Assembly (NCBI RefSeq): GCF_003999995.1
Contig: NZ_RJAD01000003.1
Coordinates: 248,001-312,000 of the forward strand
Source of the DNA: Microbacterium sulfonylureivorans
GTDB lineage: Bacteria; Actinomycetota; Actinomycetes; Actinomycetales; Microbacteriaceae
DNA: 64,000 nt
Direction of reading: 5' to 3'
This document shows, piece after piece, positions 33,552-43,184 of the stretch; position 1 is the stretch's first letter; each line of letters starts with the position of its first letter. The translations under genes and the position numbers were made by a program. Below the pieces are notes generated by a model. The model was not told where the DNA came from, ran no database searches, and worked only from the letters and a program-made list of their open reading frames with translations.

Positions 33552-36316
33552 GCGTGCAACTGAGCGCCGAGGCCGAGACACTGCTGATGACACTCAACGC
33601 GATGCTACGGAAGGACGAGGCGCTCGATCTCACCGCCCTCAAGAACGCCGCGGAGGGCGTGCGTCCATTCGTGGCAGCCGGTATCGACGACGACGAGTTC
33701 CACACGGTCATCGCGCGGGCGGTCGAGATGAACGCGATCGTGCTGCGGGTCGGCGATGCGATTGTCGACCCGAACACCTACGATCCTTGGCTCGAGCAGC
33801 GTCGTCCCAACACTGAGGTCAGGCGATCCAGCGCGTATCAGGAGCTCCTCCTGTCCCGTGGCTGGGCGGGAAACGTTGTCGAGACGCTCGACGAGCAGAC
33901 CGACCTAATTGTCGATCTTGTGGGCGACCCGCAGAAGCCCGCGCCCTGGCGCAGACGCGGACTCGCCATCGGCGAGGTCCAGTCTGGCAAGACCAGCAGC
34001 TACATCGGAGTCCTCGCCAAGGCGATCGACTACGGATACAAGATCATCGTCGTCATCGGGGGTCACACCGAGGACCTGAGACGGCAGACGCAGGCCCGCT
34101 TGGACTCGGACCTGACAGGAGTGGACTCGGCCTACCTAGCCGACAACATCATCGTCGAAACAGACGTTGCCCGCATCGGCATCGGGCGGGTGGATCAGAC
34201 ACTCTCCTCCAGCGTGAACGTGCTGACTACGACTCGGTCGGACTTCTCAGCGCACAGCAAGCGGGCCGGCAATGTCGCGCTCGGCGGCGAAACCCCGACT
34301 ATCTTCGTCATCAAAAAGAACGCAAAGGTGATGCAGAACCTCGCCACATATCTGCGCGCCCATATCCCGAACTGGGCGAATCAACCGCCGCTGATTGTCA
34401 TTGACGACGAGGCCGATTGGGCATCGATCAATGTGAACTCACGCGACGACGTCTCCGCGGTGAACCAGGCGATACGTGACATCCTCGCGGCCTCAAATCG
34501 CAACAGCTATCTGGGCATCACCGCAACCCCGTTTGCGAACGTCTTCATAGATGACGAAGTGGAGGAGGACATCTTTCCCCGCGACTACATACTCGCGCTC
34601 GAGAGTCCCTCCAATTACCAAGGCGTTGGCAAGTACTTCTCCGACGCCAGCCATCCTGCGCTGGTCAGCGATGTTGCTGACACGCTTACAGCGATCCCGT
34701 ACTCGCACAAGCGAACGCTTCAGGTGAGTGAGCTCCCGGACAGCATCCGTCGGGCGATAGCGACGTTCTTCGTCGGAACCGCGATTAGGCGAGAGCGTGA
34801 TGGACAGCCGAAGGCGGCGTCAATGCTGATCAACGTCAGTCGGTTCAATGATGTGCAGTCACGAGTCGCCGAGCTCGTCGGCCGCTTTGTCGATGAACTG
34901 GTATCTACGGTGTTGAGCGACTTCGGCATCCCCGAAGGCGCCCGCGGACGAAACGAGCGCAGCGAGCTGCTTCACGCGGCTCATGCGCAACACTTCGACG
35001 GCTCGGACGTGAACTGGCTGACAGTGCGCCGGCAGCTTCTATCGTTCGCCGATGAGTTCCAGGTGCAGCTCATCAATTCGCAGACGAAGGCGGAGCGAGA
35101 GAAGCACACCCGGGAAACACCGAAGAGCGTGCGAGACGCCGAGTCGCTGTTGCCCACGATCTACGTGGGTGGCGACGTGCTCGCCCGAGGGCTCACTATT
35201 GAAGGTCTCCAGGTCAGCTACTACTCACGGCGCGCTGCCGCGGCCGACACCCTCCTCCAGATGGGGCGTTGGTTCGGCTACCGGCCGGGATACGAGGACC
35301 TTGTCCGTCTCTGGATTGACGACGATACCGCTGAGCTGTTCCGCTGGACAGCTGACATTTCTGCCGAGCTTCGCGAGTCTCTGTCAGAGATGAAGGGCCT
35401 TGGACTTACGCCGGCACAGTTCGGACTCAAGATCCGAAGGCACCCTGAGGGTTTCCAGATAGCTGCCGCACGAAAGATGCGTGACGCGGTCGATCACGAC
35501 GGAGTCATCTCCATTAACGGACGAGTGTTCGAGTCGACGACGCTGTCCTGGCTGCCGGAGGACCGGAGCCGCAACTTGGAAGCACTCCGCACGTTGCTCA
35601 GCGTCCTAGGGCCGGCCGGCCGCACCCAGGGCAAGAGAAGCGTGGGCGATCCGTTCTGGCAGGGTGTGGACCGCCGCGTCGTTGCCGAGTTCCTGAGCTC
35701 ATTCCGGAGCTACGTTGATGAGCCTTACTTCGGGGGTAGTGCCAGAGGACGGGGAATGATCGTTCAGAACCTGGCGGAGATCAAGAATGGCGACAGTTGG
35801 GACATCGCCCTCATCTCTGGATCCGGAGGAGAAGTTCGATCCGAAGGCATCCCGATTGGCCACAGTGCGAGCGTCCGCAATCAGCTCAAGGTCTACACGA
35901 CTGCAGGATCCGGTCCATCTGTGGAATTTCCCAATCGACGCGTCGCTGCCGGTCAGGACCTGGTCTCTGTAATCCCTCGTGACAACAGGATTCTGTCCGA
36001 TGACGGGCAGCCGATCCTGAGAGGTGATCGCGCCGTCGCTCGAGAGTCGCTGACTCGACCAACGATGCTTCTGTACACCGTTGTCGCGAACACGGATCAT
36101 GAAGAGCCTCTGCCTGAGGGCCTCGTCCGAATCGAGCTGGACAACCCGCTCATCGCCGTGGTCGTGGCCACTCCCAAGCTCACCGTCGAGGAGGAGTACG
36201 ACGAGCTCATCAATGGGCGCGGCGTGCGGTGGAAAGTCAATCGCGTCTATGCACGACGCCAGCTCGGCATGTCAATGAGCCTCGACGATGATGCAGACGA
36301 AGATGAGGACGCCTAG
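33548..36316 (+). CDS. Z1-domain superfamily II ATPase
   Basis: 922 residues. A P-loop, GEVQSGKTSS (142-151), and Walker B, LIVIDDEADWAS, are followed by the Z1 signature VGGDVLARGLTIEGL and TLLQMGRWFGYRPGYEDLVRLW, the helicase C-terminal equivalent. Z1 proteins occur with MORC ATPases and PD-(D/E)XK nucleases in methylase-linked systems and are presumed to move on or remodel DNA. The ATG overlaps the MORC stop; the acidic C-terminus ends one base from the next ATG. Confidence 0.88.
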   Translation: MSVQLSAEAETLLMTLNAMLRKDEALDLTALKNAAEGVRPFVAAGIDDDEFHTVIARAVEMNAIVLRVGDAIVDPNTYDPWLEQRRPNTEVRRSSAYQELLLSRGWAGNVVETLDEQTDLIVDLVGDPQKPAPWRRRGLAIGEVQSGKTSSYIGVLAKAIDYGYKIIVVIGGHTEDLRRQTQARLDSDLTGVDSAYLADNIIVETDVARIGIGRVDQTLSSSVNVLTTTRSDFSAHSKRAGNVALGGETPTIFVIKKNAKVMQNLATYLRAHIPNWANQPPLIVIDDEADWASINVNSRDDVSAVNQAIRDILAASNRNSYLGITATPFANVFIDDEVEEDIFPRDYILALESPSNYQGVGKYFSDASHPALVSDVADTLTAIPYSHKRTLQVSELPDSIRRAIATFFVGTAIRRERDGQPKAASMLINVSRFNDVQSRVAELVGRFVDELVSTVLSDFGIPEGARGRNERSELLHAAHAQHFDGSDVNWLTVRRQLLSFADEFQVQLINSQTKAEREKHTRETPKSVRDAESLLPTIYVGGDVLARGLTIEGLQVSYYSRRAAAADTLLQMGRWFGYRPGYEDLVRLWIDDDTAELFRWTADISAELRESLSEMKGLGLTPAQFGLKIRRHPEGFQIAAARKMRDAVDHDGVISINGRVFESTTLSWLPEDRSRNLEALRTLLSVLGPAGRTQGKRSVGDPFWQGVDRRVVAEFLSSFRSYVDEPYFGGSARGRGMIVQNLAEIKNGDSWDIALISGSGGEVRSEGIPIGHSASVRNQLKVYTTAGSGPSVEFPNRRVAAGQDLVSVIPRDNRILSDDGQPILRGDRAVARESLTRPTMLLYTVVANTDHEEPLPEGLVRIELDNPLIAVVVATPKLTVEEEYDELINGRGVRWKVNRVYARRQLGMSMSLDDDADEDEDA

Positions 36317-37267
36317 ATGGATGCGCGCATCGCAGAAGTGCTAACCAAGCAGAGCCTCCAGTTGCTTCCCATCGCCCACCCGGTGCTTACCGTGTACGCG
36401 CAGAACGTGGATGGCCGCCCAGCGATCGTTGTTGACGTACAAGGCACGGTCGACCGATACATCGCAGGGTCTAAGGGCGTCGCGATTGTCGTCGATGGTT
36501 CGGGCGACGACCAGACGTATGTGCGATTTGAGTCAGTAGCGTCCGGACGGACCCCGATGTTCGAGGCATTGATCGATTCCCTGCTCGAGTCGACGCTCGA
36601 TGCGAAGGATCCGGCAACGGCACTCGACGTCATGGTGGACACGTTCGACGAGTTCAAAGCAATGCTGGCGAGCGACCACGGGCAACTCAGCGAGTCCTCG
36701 GTTCGAGGCCTGTTCGCAGAGCTGGTGCTCCTTCGCGACCTCCGCGACGCCGGGTTTGACCCAGCCACCGCACTGGCCGCCTGGCATGGGCCTTACCGGG
36801 CCGCGAAAGACTTCGTCCTCCCGGACGAGAAATGTGTCGAAGTGAAGTCGATCCGACGCCAGAATCACAGATTGCAGATCTCAAACATCGATCAGCTAGA
36901 CCCGCGCGGCGAGGATCTTCGACTTGCGGTTCTGGAGCTAGACCGCCGCGTGGACGGCGAGGGGACCTCACTTGAGTCGCTAATAAACGAGCTAGAGGTG
37001 TGGGTCAGCGTAGATCCGCAGGCGAAGGGCTTCTTCGCTCAAGCGCTTGCGGCCGTCGGGATTGACTTGTCGGACCCCTATTACCGCCAGTGGCGCTTCG
37101 ATATCGGCTCGTGGCATTGGTACGCCATCCTCGAAGACTTCCCCCGTGTACGGGCCGCATTCGTTCCCCCGCCGATAACACGCGTCCGCTACGCGATCGA
37201 CATCGATCAGTGCCAGCAGTTCGCGACCGTGCCGTTCTGGACACCTGACACCAGCATTGAGGACTAG
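36317..37267 (+). CDS. PD-(D/E)XK nuclease-like protein
   Basis: 316 residues. FAELVLLRDL supplies the helix acid (Glu135), and AKDFVLPDEKCVEVKSI gives Asp165 and the E-V-K triad at 175-177, the minimal nuclease core. It starts immediately after the Z1 stop. In related systems this family is named the PD-(D/E)XK motif protein, and is the likely cutting subunit. No DNA-recognition domain is evident, so specificity would come from partner proteins. Confidence 0.8.
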   Translation: MDARIAEVLTKQSLQLLPIAHPVLTVYAQNVDGRPAIVVDVQGTVDRYIAGSKGVAIVVDGSGDDQTYVRFESVASGRTPMFEALIDSLLESTLDAKDPATALDVMVDTFDEFKAMLASDHGQLSESSVRGLFAELVLLRDLRDAGFDPATALAAWHGPYRAAKDFVLPDEKCVEVKSIRRQNHRLQISNIDQLDPRGEDLRLAVLELDRRVDGEGTSLESLINELEVWVSVDPQAKGFFAQALAAVGIDLSDPYYRQWRFDIGSWHWYAILEDFPRVRAAFVPPPITRVRYAIDIDQCQQFATVPFWTPDTSIED

Positions 37268-37272
37268 CGATC

Positions 37273-39360
37273 TTGTCAGATTTCTATGAAGAGTTCTCGA
37301 ACGCGATCACCCTGCGGGCGCATGGGAATGCGGGCTTCCAGCTCACGGCCTTCGGCGAGGAAGTCGCGGACCGACTGGAGGAGGCCGAGGTAGCTCTCGA
37401 TCTCACGGTCATCGCACTTCAGTGCACGGGCCGCAATCGCCGCAAGCTCCGTTTGCTCGGCTATGCCGAGGACGCCGCGGACAGCTCGCTGATCGTTCTC
37501 TGTTCAGCTTTCTATGGCGCGCGGGGTAACACCCTGACGAAGACGGAGGCGGAGGCGACATTCGCGTCCGCACGTGCTTTCATCGAGCAGTCGGTTGATG
37601 GCCACCTCATCGACGCACTCGAGATCAGTTCTGCCGAAGCGGAGCACGCCCGGTATTTTCGGGAGCTCCTCTCCCGTGAGCACCGGAATTCTCTCAATCG
37701 GGTAGAGCGATTCAAGTTCATCCTTGCCACCGATGGAGTCGTGAGCGAGCGCCTGCGGTCGATTCAGAGCGACGAGGTTTGCGGTCGCCCGACCTCCTAC
37801 TCCATCTGGGATCTCCGTCGCTTCGAGGAGCTCGCAGGATCGGAGTCAGGACAGGACGAGTTCGAGGTGGATCTGACGAAGTGGCTCCCCGATGGGCTGC
37901 CCTGCCTCGTCGGCTCGGAGAGCGATTCACGCGCGAAGTCCTACCTTGCCGTCCTGCCCGGCCAGCTGCTGGCCGACGTGTATGCCGAGTATGGCAGCCA
38001 GCTGCTCGAGTCGAACGTGCGCACCTTCTTGAGCGCGCGAGGAAAGGTCAATCGCGGGATCCAAGGGACTCTCTCGAATCAGCCGGACATGTTTCTGGCC
38101 TATAACAACGGTCTCACGACGACAGCCACTGGTGTCGACCTGGTCGACGGTCCTGGGGGTACACGGATACGTAGCCTTCATAACTGGCAGATCGTGAATG
38201 GCGGGCAGACGACCGCGTCGCTGGCTCATTTCATGCGCGGGGCCGGACGCAAAGTTGACGATGTGTACGTAGCGATGAAGCTCGTGACCGTCGAACCCGA
38301 GACCGCCTCCGAGATGGTCGCGTCGATCTCGCGATTTGCCAACAGCCAGAATGCTGTCAGTGAGGCCGACCTCTTTTCGAATAGCCCCTTCCACATTCGT
38401 CTCGAGCAGATCAGTCGACGGATCTTGGCGCCCGCGCAGGAAGGTCAGGTCTTCCAAACGAAGTGGTTCTACGAGCGTGCGCGCGGTCAATGGGAGAACC
38501 AACGAAATGCCGGAACGCCCGCCGAGGTGAAGCGGTTTGAATCGGAGTTTCCGAAGAAGCAGCGGCTCACGAAGACGGACTGGGCGAAGTTCGCATTCAG
38601 CTGGTCGCAAAGACCGCACGAGGTCAGCAAGGGTGCGCAGAGTAATTTCATGTCGTATGCGAAAGTGGCATCGGAGTTGTGGGAGAGGGATCCGGATCAG
38701 GTCGGCGACGCGTATTTTCGCATCGGTGTCGGCAAAGCGATCATGTACAGCGATGTTCGCGAGGCGGTACTCGAGTCTGACTGGTACGAGACTGGGTATC
38801 TTGCGAACATCGTCACGTATGCGATGTCCCGGTTCGCGTTTGAGCTGTCGATTCGATTCCCCGACCAGAAGTACGACTTTGAATCTGTATGGCGTCGACA
38901 GAGTCTTTCGGCAGCGAGTCGGGAGGCCTTGACCGAGGTCGCGCATCAGATGCAGCTTGTCTTGACTGCGGACGACAGGCCCCAAGCCAACGTCACCCAG
39001 TGGGCGAAGCAGTCGGCAGCGTGGGAGTCCGCGAAGAAGTTTCGCATTGAGCTTCCGGACAATGTCAAGCAGGATCTGCTGGGAGCGGCGGAGGAGCGCA
39101 GTCGCCTGACTGATGCGAAGCGCGAACGACAGATCGACTCGGGCTTTGAGGCCCTCTCGCGGGTGATAGCAGTGAAGCAGGCGACCTGGGAGCTGGTGGT
39201 GGCCGAGGGGACACGGGCCGGCGTCCTCAGCCCGACCGACGCGGCGCTGGTGCAGCTCGTGATGAAGAAGGCGATGCCGACCGATCGGCAGGCTCTCCGC
39301 CTAGCGCGCATCCTTGATCGGTGCTCGCAAGAGGGCCTGATACCGGACTCCGCCTACTGA
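37273..39360 (+). CDS. AIPR family protein (abortive-infection phage resistance type)
   Basis: 695 residues. The conserved AIPR core is VRTFLSARGKVNRGIQGTL ... MFLAYNNGLTTTATGV ... LHNWQIVNGGQTTASL, found in phage-resistance proteins such as lactococcal AbiA-linked AIPR. A long helical C-terminal half follows. The biochemical activity is unknown. It begins at TTG 37273, 5 bp after the nuclease gene, with GAGGA about 10 nt upstream. Its place in the methylase operon suggests a role in restricting invading DNA. Confidence 0.85.
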   Translation: MSDFYEEFSNAITLRAHGNAGFQLTAFGEEVADRLEEAEVALDLTVIALQCTGRNRRKLRLLGYAEDAADSSLIVLCSAFYGARGNTLTKTEAEATFASARAFIEQSVDGHLIDALEISSAEAEHARYFRELLSREHRNSLNRVERFKFILATDGVVSERLRSIQSDEVCGRPTSYSIWDLRRFEELAGSESGQDEFEVDLTKWLPDGLPCLVGSESDSRAKSYLAVLPGQLLADVYAEYGSQLLESNVRTFLSARGKVNRGIQGTLSNQPDMFLAYNNGLTTTATGVDLVDGPGGTRIRSLHNWQIVNGGQTTASLAHFMRGAGRKVDDVYVAMKLVTVEPETASEMVASISRFANSQNAVSEADLFSNSPFHIRLEQISRRILAPAQEGQVFQTKWFYERARGQWENQRNAGTPAEVKRFESEFPKKQRLTKTDWAKFAFSWSQRPHEVSKGAQSNFMSYAKVASELWERDPDQVGDAYFRIGVGKAIMYSDVREAVLESDWYETGYLANIVTYAMSRFAFELSIRFPDQKYDFESVWRRQSLSAASREALTEVAHQMQLVLTADDRPQANVTQWAKQSAAWESAKKFRIELPDNVKQDLLGAAEERSRLTDAKRERQIDSGFEALSRVIAVKQATWELVVAEGTRAGVLSPTDAALVQLVMKKAMPTDRQALRLARILDRCSQEGLIPDSAY

Positions 39361-39432
39361 GAGGTCATGACGACATCGCAGACGCTTGTCCCGGCCAGGC
39401 CTCGCAGAACAGCGGTGGACTAATTTAGTTGG

Positions 39433-39927
39433 ATGGTCGAGTCCTGGGCGTCGAGCGAGGGAGCCCGGCGAACCATGCTCGCTAATCGACGACGAGACAC
39501 GAAGCCGGAACTGCGGGTGCGGAGACTCCTCCACGCGGCGGGGTTGCGGTATACGGTCGACGCGCCGCCTGCACCACCCTTGCGCGCTCGCGCCGACATC
39601 GTGTTCTCTCGCCGACGGATCGCCGTCTTCATCGATGGTTGTTTCTGGCATGGGTGTCCAACCCACGGAGTCCAACCGAAGTCGAATGAGACTTATTGGC
39701 GGCCAAAACTTGCGCGCAATCGCGAACGGGACACGCAAGTCACCAGTGATCTGAAGGCCCGCGGATGGACCGTCTTGCGCTTCTGGGAGCATGAGGACCC
39801 CCGAGCCGTCGCACAAACAGTTGTTGCAGCCTGGCTCGGGTGGGACTCCGCCTACGGCAATACGTCCTCGCCGAAGGCGGACACAAAGTACTTGACCAGT
39901 TCCGCCGCCGATCCGAAATCGAACTGA
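39433..39927 (+). CDS. vsr: Very short patch repair endonuclease
   Basis: Vsr nicks 5' of T in T:G mismatches that arise when 5-methylcytosine deaminates. The family motifs RRDTKPELRVRRLLHAAGLRYT, ADIVFSRRRIAVFIDGCFWHGCP, NRERD and FWEHE are all present, including zinc-binding cysteines and histidines. It matches the C5 methylase at the head of the operon. The last 25 residues (AYGNTSSPKADTK onward) are unlike other Vsr proteins and lie antisense to the small gene at 39852-40097. Confidence 0.93.
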   Translation: MVESWASSEGARRTMLANRRRDTKPELRVRRLLHAAGLRYTVDAPPAPPLRARADIVFSRRRIAVFIDGCFWHGCPTHGVQPKSNETYWRPKLARNRERDTQVTSDLKARGWTVLRFWEHEDPRAVAQTVVAAWLGWDSAYGNTSSPKADTKYLTSSAADPKSN

Positions 39928-40097
39928 ATGACCTGGCTCTGCTTCTGCACAGTCTTGCGGCTGTCAGAGCCCCACGTACTCACATGTACCAGCGGACGGC
40001 CCCCGTCGTCGTGGAGTATCTGAACGTACGCTTCGACGCTAGTCGGATGCGCGTGGACGTTCTGATGTCCTTGAACCAGCTTGCTGATGATCGCCAT
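39852..40097 (-). CDS. Small conserved protein, often annotated near methionyl-tRNA formyltransferase by error
   Basis: 81 residues: MAIISKLVQGHQNVHAHPT at the start, then VHVSTWGSDSRKTVQKQSQVIQFDFGSAAELVKYF. I recall a widespread small family with the pattern 'I-KLV-GH-TVH ... LDTYGS--R ... KSQSIQFD', commonly carried in defence islands; its function is unknown. GGGAG lies 4 nt before the ATG. It runs against vsr, overlapping its 3' end by 76 bp on the opposite strand. Confidence 0.6.
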   Translation of the reverse strand: MAIISKLVQGHQNVHAHPTSVEAYVQILHDDGGRPLVHVSTWGSDSRKTVQKQSQVIQFDFGSAAELVKYFVSAFGEDVLP

Positions 40098-40243
40098 TGC
40101 ACTCCCGGGGAAGTCGTCGTTGACGGCGAGCCTATCGTCGGTGAAGTGACGCCCGGAGTGAGTCTCGGCAGCCCTCCTCATCGCGGCTTCAGGATACGCC
40201 CGGCCACGACGAGATTGCCTGGTTCAAGAGTCGGCCGGCGGAT

Positions 40244-40290
40244 CTCTTGTCAGCCTCCGACGACCCGCGAAACCCGCCTTCCGACAAGAG
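40244..40290. other. Inverted repeat upstream of relaxase, candidate oriT
   Basis: CTCTTGTC (40244-40251) and GACAAGAG (40283-40290) form an 8-bp inverted repeat with a 31-nt gap. The 315-bp stretch 40098-40412 has no gene and lies directly before the relaxase gene, where origins of transfer usually lie. The nick site cannot be told from sequence alone. Confidence 0.3.
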
Positions 40291-40412
40291 CCAAGACTCG
40301 ATGCACGCAGGCACCCTGGGTGGGCGACGCCGTTGAGAACCACTTCGCTACAAGTACCTGCAACGCGAAAAAATCCCTGGATAGCGGGCTGAAACGGCCC
40401 TAGCCTGGCGTC

Positions 40413-43154
40413 ATGCGGGGCGGTCTCGAGCGTTGGAAGAGGGGCGTCGAATCACACGGGGTCCGACAGGCGATGTCGTACGCGCTCGAGGGCACCTGCG
40501 ACGCACACCTGCGACACACCACCGGCACCGGAGCAGTCGAGGCATACAGCGCAGCATCCCATTCGGCTGTCTCGCGGTTCATCGTCGACAACGGCGTCAT
40601 CACGTCCGACGAGCTCACAGCGGGCGGTCTTCGTGTCTGGCTCACCGGACACGACCCAGTCACGGGGGAAGAGCGCGGCCATCAGCGGCTGAGCCCCGAC
40701 GCCGACCTACTGCTCGACGGCACGCTCAACCACCCGAAGTCATACAGCATCGCCGCACTGCTGCATCCCGAACTTGCCGCCGAGTTCGAAGCGCTCCAGG
40801 ACCGTCTGCGTGATCGGATCCTGCTCACCTGGCAGACCGAGCTCAATGCGCGGCGCGGGCACGGCGGCCTCATCCGCGAGGAGATCACGCGCATCGAAGT
40901 CGTCGAGCTGCAGCATCGCCGCTCGCGTGCGCTCGACCCGCACATCCACCGCCACCTCTGGCTGAACATCAAGGTGCGCGGCGCGGATGGCAAGTGGTCG
41001 AACGTCGACTCGCGCGTCGCGATGAAACTGCACACCGTCGTCAACGCCGAGGGCGACCTCGCCGCCCGCACTGATCCGGCGTGGGTTGCCGCGCTCGCGC
41101 GCCACGGATACACGCTCGATGACGCGGGAGAGGTCGCCGAACTCGCCGGCGCCGTCCGTCCGCTCTCGCGTCGGTCGGCGCAGATCGAGGCCAACCGCGC
41201 GCACATGATCGCGGAGTGGTCGACGGCGCACGCGGGTTCGGCGCCGAGCGTCGAGGTGCTGCAGCAGATCGACCGCCGTGCGTGGGCGGTGTCACGGCCG
41301 AACAAGCCGGCCGATCTCGACGAGCTGTCGTGGGAGGCGAAAGTCCGAGGCGAGATCGCGGCGATCGATGCCAGCCTGGTCGCCGAGCGAGCACCCGTCG
41401 ACGTCAACGCGACAGACATCGACTCCCTTGATCTCGATCTCCTCGCCGGGATGGCTATCGTCGACGCCGACGAACGGTCCACGTCATCCGGTGGACGGTT
41501 CAGTGCCTTCGACATCCGGGCCGGCGCAACGCGCGCGCTCTCCCGCGCGGGCATCGTCGCGCAACGTGCCCGGCTCGATGGCGTCATCGACGAGATCGCG
41601 GGACGCGCTGCAACCGCCGTCGTCGGGCTTATTGCAGAACACGCTCCCGCGCACGTCAAGGCGTTCATGGCGACCGAGACGATGCGCGCGAGGGTGCGCC
41701 TCGCAGGTCGCCTCGACGCACTCGCCAATCCCGGACGATCCCTCCTACCCGCTGAGCTGCATCGACATGCGTCGAACGAGGATGTGTCGATTCTGGATGC
41801 TTCGCAGAACGTTGCGGCGTGCGCCATCGCAGGAACGGGTGGGCTCGTGACGGTGACCGGTCCCGCAGGCGCGGGGAAGACCACGATGCTGCGTGCCGCA
41901 TTCCACGCCCTCACCGCGCAGCGACGACGGATGTTGGTGGTCGCTCCAACGCGCAAGGCGGCCTCGGTTGCGGCTCAAGAGATCGGGACCTCGGCATCCA
42001 GCATCCATGCATTGCTCTTCGATCATGGCTATCGGTGGAACACGGACGAAGCCGGCGCGAAGGTATGGGCACGACTTGCCTGCGGCGATACCGACCCGAC
42101 GGTAGGTGCTAAGTACAGCGGTCCTGCCAACTGGGTGCTATGTGCCGGCGACCGGATCGTCGTCGACGAAGCCGGCATGGTCGACCTTCACACCGCGAAC
42201 GCGCTCACCGAACTCGCGCTCGAACTGCGGGTCGGTCTCGCGTTTGTCGGCGACGCGCATCAGGCGTTGCCTGTCGGGCACGCCGGGGCGATGGCATCCG
42301 CGATCCGGCACGCCAACGCATCCGTCGAGCTGGACACCGTGCACCGGTTTCGCGACCCCGAGTACGCGGCACTCACGCTGCGACTGCGCAACGCGGGCGA
42401 TCGGGAGCACGCGCTTGAGGTCGCCGGCGAGTTGGCAGAGTGCGGTCACCTCGAGCGGGTCGATCATCACGACACGGCGCGCGAGCGGATGATCGACGCC
42501 TACTTTGACTGGCACGCGCGCGGCAAGCGGGTGACGCTCGTGTCGGGGACCAACGCGGAAGCGGATGCCATCAACGACGCCATCCAGCAGCGCCGAGTTG
42601 ATCAGGGCGAGCTCGATTCGAGTCTCGTCGCGTGGGGGATGCAGGAGCAGCGGATCCTCGTTGGCGACACGGTGCAGACCCGCCGCAATGATCGGCTCAC
42701 CGGCGTCGAGAACCGCGCACAGTGGATCGTGCGTGGCATCTACGACGACTTCATGTCGCTCGTTTCCATCTGCGACAGCGGTGAGGCGCGTCACATTCCC
42801 CTCGAGTATGCGCGCGAACACCTGCAGCTCGCCTACGCGTCGACCGTGCACGGGGTCCAGGGCGACACAGCCGACGCGTCGGTCGTCGGGCCGGATGTGG
42901 ATGCCGCGGGGCTCTATGTCGGCCTCACCCGAGGCCGGATCCACAATGTCGCCATCGTCGTGGCGCGGACGGATGGCGTGGCTCGGGAGCGAATTGCCGA
43001 GTCGATGCAACGCGGCATGCCTGAGGTGACGATTCAGGATGCTGTGCGTGCGGCCAAGGCAGAGATGCGCCGTGCCGCGCGGGACCGAGAGGCGGAGATG
43101 TGGAGGGCGCCGGGGGGCGGGCCGGCGAGCCCTGGGCGTGGGATGGGGTTGTAG
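40413..43154 (+). CDS. MobF-type relaxase-helicase (TraA/TrwC-like)
   Basis: 913 residues. The N-terminal relaxase half has the MobF metal-binding motif HRRSRALDPHIHRHLWLNI. The C-terminal half is an SF1 RecD-like helicase with Walker A GPAGAGKTTML, Walker B RIVVDEAGMVDL, and STVHGVQGDTADASVV near motif VI. It would nick and unwind the element for transfer. The N-terminus is shorter than in TrwC, and the catalytic tyrosine may be Tyr23 in MSYALEG. TAGCCT lies 6 nt before the ATG. No coupling protein or secretion genes are seen nearby. Confidence 0.85.
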   Translation: MRGGLERWKRGVESHGVRQAMSYALEGTCDAHLRHTTGTGAVEAYSAASHSAVSRFIVDNGVITSDELTAGGLRVWLTGHDPVTGEERGHQRLSPDADLLLDGTLNHPKSYSIAALLHPELAAEFEALQDRLRDRILLTWQTELNARRGHGGLIREEITRIEVVELQHRRSRALDPHIHRHLWLNIKVRGADGKWSNVDSRVAMKLHTVVNAEGDLAARTDPAWVAALARHGYTLDDAGEVAELAGAVRPLSRRSAQIEANRAHMIAEWSTAHAGSAPSVEVLQQIDRRAWAVSRPNKPADLDELSWEAKVRGEIAAIDASLVAERAPVDVNATDIDSLDLDLLAGMAIVDADERSTSSGGRFSAFDIRAGATRALSRAGIVAQRARLDGVIDEIAGRAATAVVGLIAEHAPAHVKAFMATETMRARVRLAGRLDALANPGRSLLPAELHRHASNEDVSILDASQNVAACAIAGTGGLVTVTGPAGAGKTTMLRAAFHALTAQRRRMLVVAPTRKAASVAAQEIGTSASSIHALLFDHGYRWNTDEAGAKVWARLACGDTDPTVGAKYSGPANWVLCAGDRIVVDEAGMVDLHTANALTELALELRVGLAFVGDAHQALPVGHAGAMASAIRHANASVELDTVHRFRDPEYAALTLRLRNAGDREHALEVAGELAECGHLERVDHHDTARERMIDAYFDWHARGKRVTLVSGTNAEADAINDAIQQRRVDQGELDSSLVAWGMQEQRILVGDTVQTRRNDRLTGVENRAQWIVRGIYDDFMSLVSICDSGEARHIPLEYAREHLQLAYASTVHGVQGDTADASVVGPDVDAAGLYVGLTRGRIHNVAIVVARTDGVARERIAESMQRGMPEVTIQDAVRAAKAEMRRAARDREAEMWRAPGGGPASPGRGMGL

Positions 43155-43184
43155 CGAGTTTCACTTAGCGCCGCTTCGCCCGTA

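Larger units (their letters stand above)
27539..43154. mobile_element. Integrative mobilizable element in tRNA-Arg (right end uncertain)
   Basis: The unit starts at the tRNA 3' end with a tyrosine integrase reading toward the tRNA. It carries a winged-helix protein, a methylase-MORC-Z1-nuclease-AIPR-Vsr operon, and a MobF relaxase at the right. Codon third positions are visibly less GC-rich than in flanking genes over most of it. No conjugation pore genes are present. I found no second copy of the tRNA 3' end in the window, so the boundary at 43,154 is the last mobile-type gene, not a proven att site; the element could extend beyond 64 kb. Confidence 0.6.

Noticed and set aside
27539-43154. 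Prophage
   Set aside because: No capsid, terminase, tail or lysis genes are present; the relaxase points to a mobilizable element.
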